Shown: piece by piece, positions 6,376 to 7,605 of the stretch
How the letters are laid out: each line of letters begins with the position of its first letter
Numbering within the stretch: position 1 is the stretch's first letter
Source: DATGQT01 sp033720695
GTDB taxonomy: Bacteria; Bacteroidota; Rhodothermia; Rhodothermales; Rubricoccaceae
Direction of reading: 5' to 3'
DNA: 7,605 nt
NCBI GenBank assembly: GCA_033720695.1
Contig: JAWWCA010000176.1
Coordinates: 1 to 7,605 of the forward strand
Notes under the pieces: generated by a model
Told to the model about the DNA's origin: nothing
What the model saw: only the letters and a program-made list of their open reading frames with translations
The model's database searches: none
Position numbers and translations under genes: made by a program

Positions 6376-6511
6376 GTCACAAGGCCCCGGTGTCCACGGC
6401 CGCACAGGGTCAGGGGACGACGTGAGCGGAACGGAGGGCGAGCGGCGCGGGCGTCTCGCCGGGCCGACGCATGGCGCAACGGAGGCGCGGGCGACCGACC
6501 GGCGTAGGGCG

Positions 6512-6913
6512 CTAGGTCCCTGGCCGGCGAGGCGCGGCGGCCGTCGCGAGCCGGTGCCGGTGCCGCCACTCCAGGGCGCCCAGCCCGCCGACGAAGACCG
6601 CCTCGCCGACGAGGTGCAGGACCCCGAAGGGCGTCACGGAGCCGGCGAAGGCCGCGGCCAACCCCAGGCACACGGGGGCCCACGCCATGTTCGCGACGGC
6701 GAGCCGCTGGATCAGGTGCACCGGCCGCACGGGCCGGATGGCGAGCGAGAACGAGAAGGAGGCGTAGAGGAGGTTGGCCGCGCCGGTGGCGAGGAGCACC
6801 CCGCGCGGCAGCCCCTCGAGGGCACTGAGCCACGCGCTGAGGGCGAGCACCGCCACCCCGACGACGGCGCCGGCCGTGCAGTCGATCCAGAGCAGCCTTC
6901 GGAGGAGGGGCAT
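6512..6913 (-). CDS. Four-TM integral membrane protein of unknown function
   Basis: A 133-aa protein with four predicted hydrophobic helices at about 8-30, 37-59, 69-91 and 94-115, short loops, and a basic C-terminal tail (WRHRHRL onward). Small residues and features such as ANLLYASFSFSLA (46-58), LAVANMAWAPVC (71-82) and GALEW (112-116) recall a scattered family of small bacterial membrane proteins that I cannot name with certainty. There are no charged residues inside the helices that would suggest a pump or channel apart from Asp11 at the edge of TM1 and Glu104 in TM4. It lies 46 bp downstream of the Rid gene on the same strand, so co-transcription is plausible. Start ATG 6913 gives a normal short N-terminus before TM1; upstream AGG is only a poor ribosome-binding site. 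Confidence 0.7.
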   Translation of the reverse strand: MPLLRRLLWIDCTAGAVVGVAVLALSAWLSALEGLPRGVLLATGAANLLYASFSFSLAIRPVRPVHLIQRLAVANMAWAPVCLGLAAAFAGSVTPFGVLHLVGEAVFVGGLGALEWRHRHRLATAAAPRRPGT

Positions 6914-6959
6914 GGACCTAGTGGCTCGTCGGGGCGCGATCCGCCGCGTGGGGTCCGCG

Positions 6960-7376
6960 CTAGTCGGCGGCGATGACCTCGACCTCGATCACGAGACCCG
7001 GCACGGCCAGCTCCTGGACGCCGATGTCCGACTGTGGCGGCGTGATCCCGGCCTCCCCGATCCAGTCGGCGTAGACGTCGTAGTTCTCCAGGAAGGCGGC
7101 GGTTTCGGTGCTGTAGAAGCGGACGAACACGACGTTCTCCCGCGTCATCCCCGCCTGCGCCAGGAGCCCGTCGATCTTGCCGAGGACGAGGCTGAGTTGT
7201 CGCCGCATGTCGCCCTCGTGCGCGACGCGCACGCCCAGCTCGGAGCCGGGGTCGGTCTCGAGGGCGGCCTGGCCCGACAGGTACAGCGTGCGCGCGGCGC
7301 CGTGGATGACCTGCCCCTGGTCCATCCCGTAGGCGGCGCCCCAATCGTTCGGCGGGTTGATGGATTCTCGCGTCAT
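6960..7376 (-). CDS. Rid (YjgF/YER057c/UK114) family protein
   Basis: A 138-aa protein of full family length. Signatures: an INPPNDWGAAYGMDQGQVI opening (6-24), LYLSGQAAL (31-39), GDMRRQLSLVLGKIDGLLAQAGM (55-77), VVFVRFYSTE (82-91) and a closing PGLVIEVEVIAAD (126-138). Known: RidA proteins are trimers that hydrolyse reactive enamine/imine intermediates released by PLP enzymes such as threonine dehydratase; an Arg near the C-terminus (Arg105 in E. coli RidA) is needed for that activity. Here the aligned position appears to be Gln115 (PPQSDIGV), which would place the protein among Rid subfamilies lacking the Arg and often without the deaminase reaction. So the gene symbol ridA is not assigned. 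Start: ATG 7376 gives the normal family N-terminus; the 60 extra in-frame residues upstream to 7556 look non-coding. No Shine-Dalgarno sequence. Confidence 0.85.
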   Translation of the reverse strand: MTRESINPPNDWGAAYGMDQGQVIHGAARTLYLSGQAALETDPGSELGVRVAHEGDMRRQLSLVLGKIDGLLAQAGMTRENVVFVRFYSTETAAFLENYDVYADWIGEAGITPPQSDIGVQELAVPGLVIEVEVIAAD

Positions 7377-7503
7377 GGCGGGCGGCGTGGGTTCGACGGG
7401 CGAGACGGCGCGTCCGACCTCCCCCGTCGCCAGACGGCCGTCGGGCGATCCACGGCCCGTGGGGATCGGGGCGCCCCGCGAAATTACCCCTCCCGCGTCG
7501 AAC

Positions 7504-7605
7504 ATGGGCCGCGAGGGCCCGCCCGAGGCTCGCCGGTTCGTGCGCACGGCCAGCACCGACGCGGAGCGGTTGGCTCACCCCTTGGCCCCCCTGTGCCCTG
7601 AGCAC
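7504..7605 (+). CDS. Possible divergent gene, 5' end only, unrecognised
   Basis: An ATG at 7504 opens a frame of 34 codons that reaches the window edge without a stop, starting MGREGPPEARRFVRTASTD. By position, about 91% of third, 76% of first and 55% of second bases are G or C, the gradient expected of a real gene in this GC-rich genome. No ribosome-binding site and no recognisable motif are present, and the fragment is short. If real, it diverges from the Rid gene, and 7377-7503 is a shared promoter region with one small A/T island (gaaatta, 7480-7486). Otherwise this 229-bp stretch has no identifiable feature. Confidence 0.3.
   Translation, partial: MGREGPPEARRFVRTASTDAERLAHPLAPLCPEH

Noticed and set aside
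6774..7601. Plus-strand open frame opposite the four-TM and Rid genes
   Set aside because: No recognisable motif; it is explained as a shadow of two well-supported minus-strand genes.
6712..7605. Long minus-strand frame spanning the Rid gene and reaching the window edge
   Set aside because: It is Arg/Gly-rich throughout with no motif, and overlaps the clear Rid and four-TM genes in another frame.
1..7605. Defence island, mobile element, CRISPR array or biosynthetic cluster
   Set aside because: No transposase, integrase, nuclease, toxin-antitoxin pair, regularly spaced repeat or biosynthetic enzyme is seen. The genes fit ordinary envelope, transport and metabolic roles.

Overview
The window is about 70% G+C. 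It looks like chromosomal DNA from a high-GC member of the Bacteroidota/Rhodothermota group, and I infer a Salinibacter, Rubrivirga or Rubricoccus type relative. Three things support this. One secreted protein ends in a type IX secretion (T9SS) sorting domain (SPNPT, then GLGREV, then GGVYLVRL). Three proteins fit typical envelope families of that group: a HExxH metallopeptidase of the TolB-propeller type, a beta-barrel-like protein and a DUF3471-type serine hydrolase. Most start codons lack a Shine-Dalgarno sequence. Species cannot be named from the sequence alone.

Layout. 1-471 (-): 5' part of a secreted HExxH metallopeptidase that runs off the window edge. 472-759: divergent intergenic region holding a nested palindromic, repeat-rich element (about 550-702). 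760-1626 (+): secreted protease-associated (PA) domain protein with a T9SS sorting domain. 1671-3710 (-): 12-TM amino-acid/polyamine/organocation (APC) permease fused in frame to a complete RCK (TrkA-N plus TrkA-C) module. 3927-4784 (-): probable outer-membrane beta-barrel protein. 4949-6286 (-): secreted serine beta-lactamase-like hydrolase. 6512-6913 (-): four-TM membrane protein of unknown function. 6960-7376 (-): Rid (YjgF/UK114) family protein. 7504-7605 (+): possible start of a divergent gene that leaves the window. No tRNA, rRNA, CRISPR array, transposase or phage gene was seen.

How the genes relate. Most look like independent envelope and housekeeping functions. The Rid gene and the four-TM gene are 46 bp apart on the same strand and may share a transcript. 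The permease, barrel and hydrolase genes are also on the minus strand but are separated by 164-225 bp, so each may have its own promoter. I see no clear new multi-gene system. The strongest unusual signal is inside the permease-RCK gene. The RCK half begins at an in-frame ATG with GGAGG six bases upstream. That ATG overlaps a TGA in another frame (ATGA), the usual arrangement of two translationally coupled genes. The locus may therefore make a fused transporter, a free RCK subunit, or both, or it may be a recently or artefactually joined gene pair.
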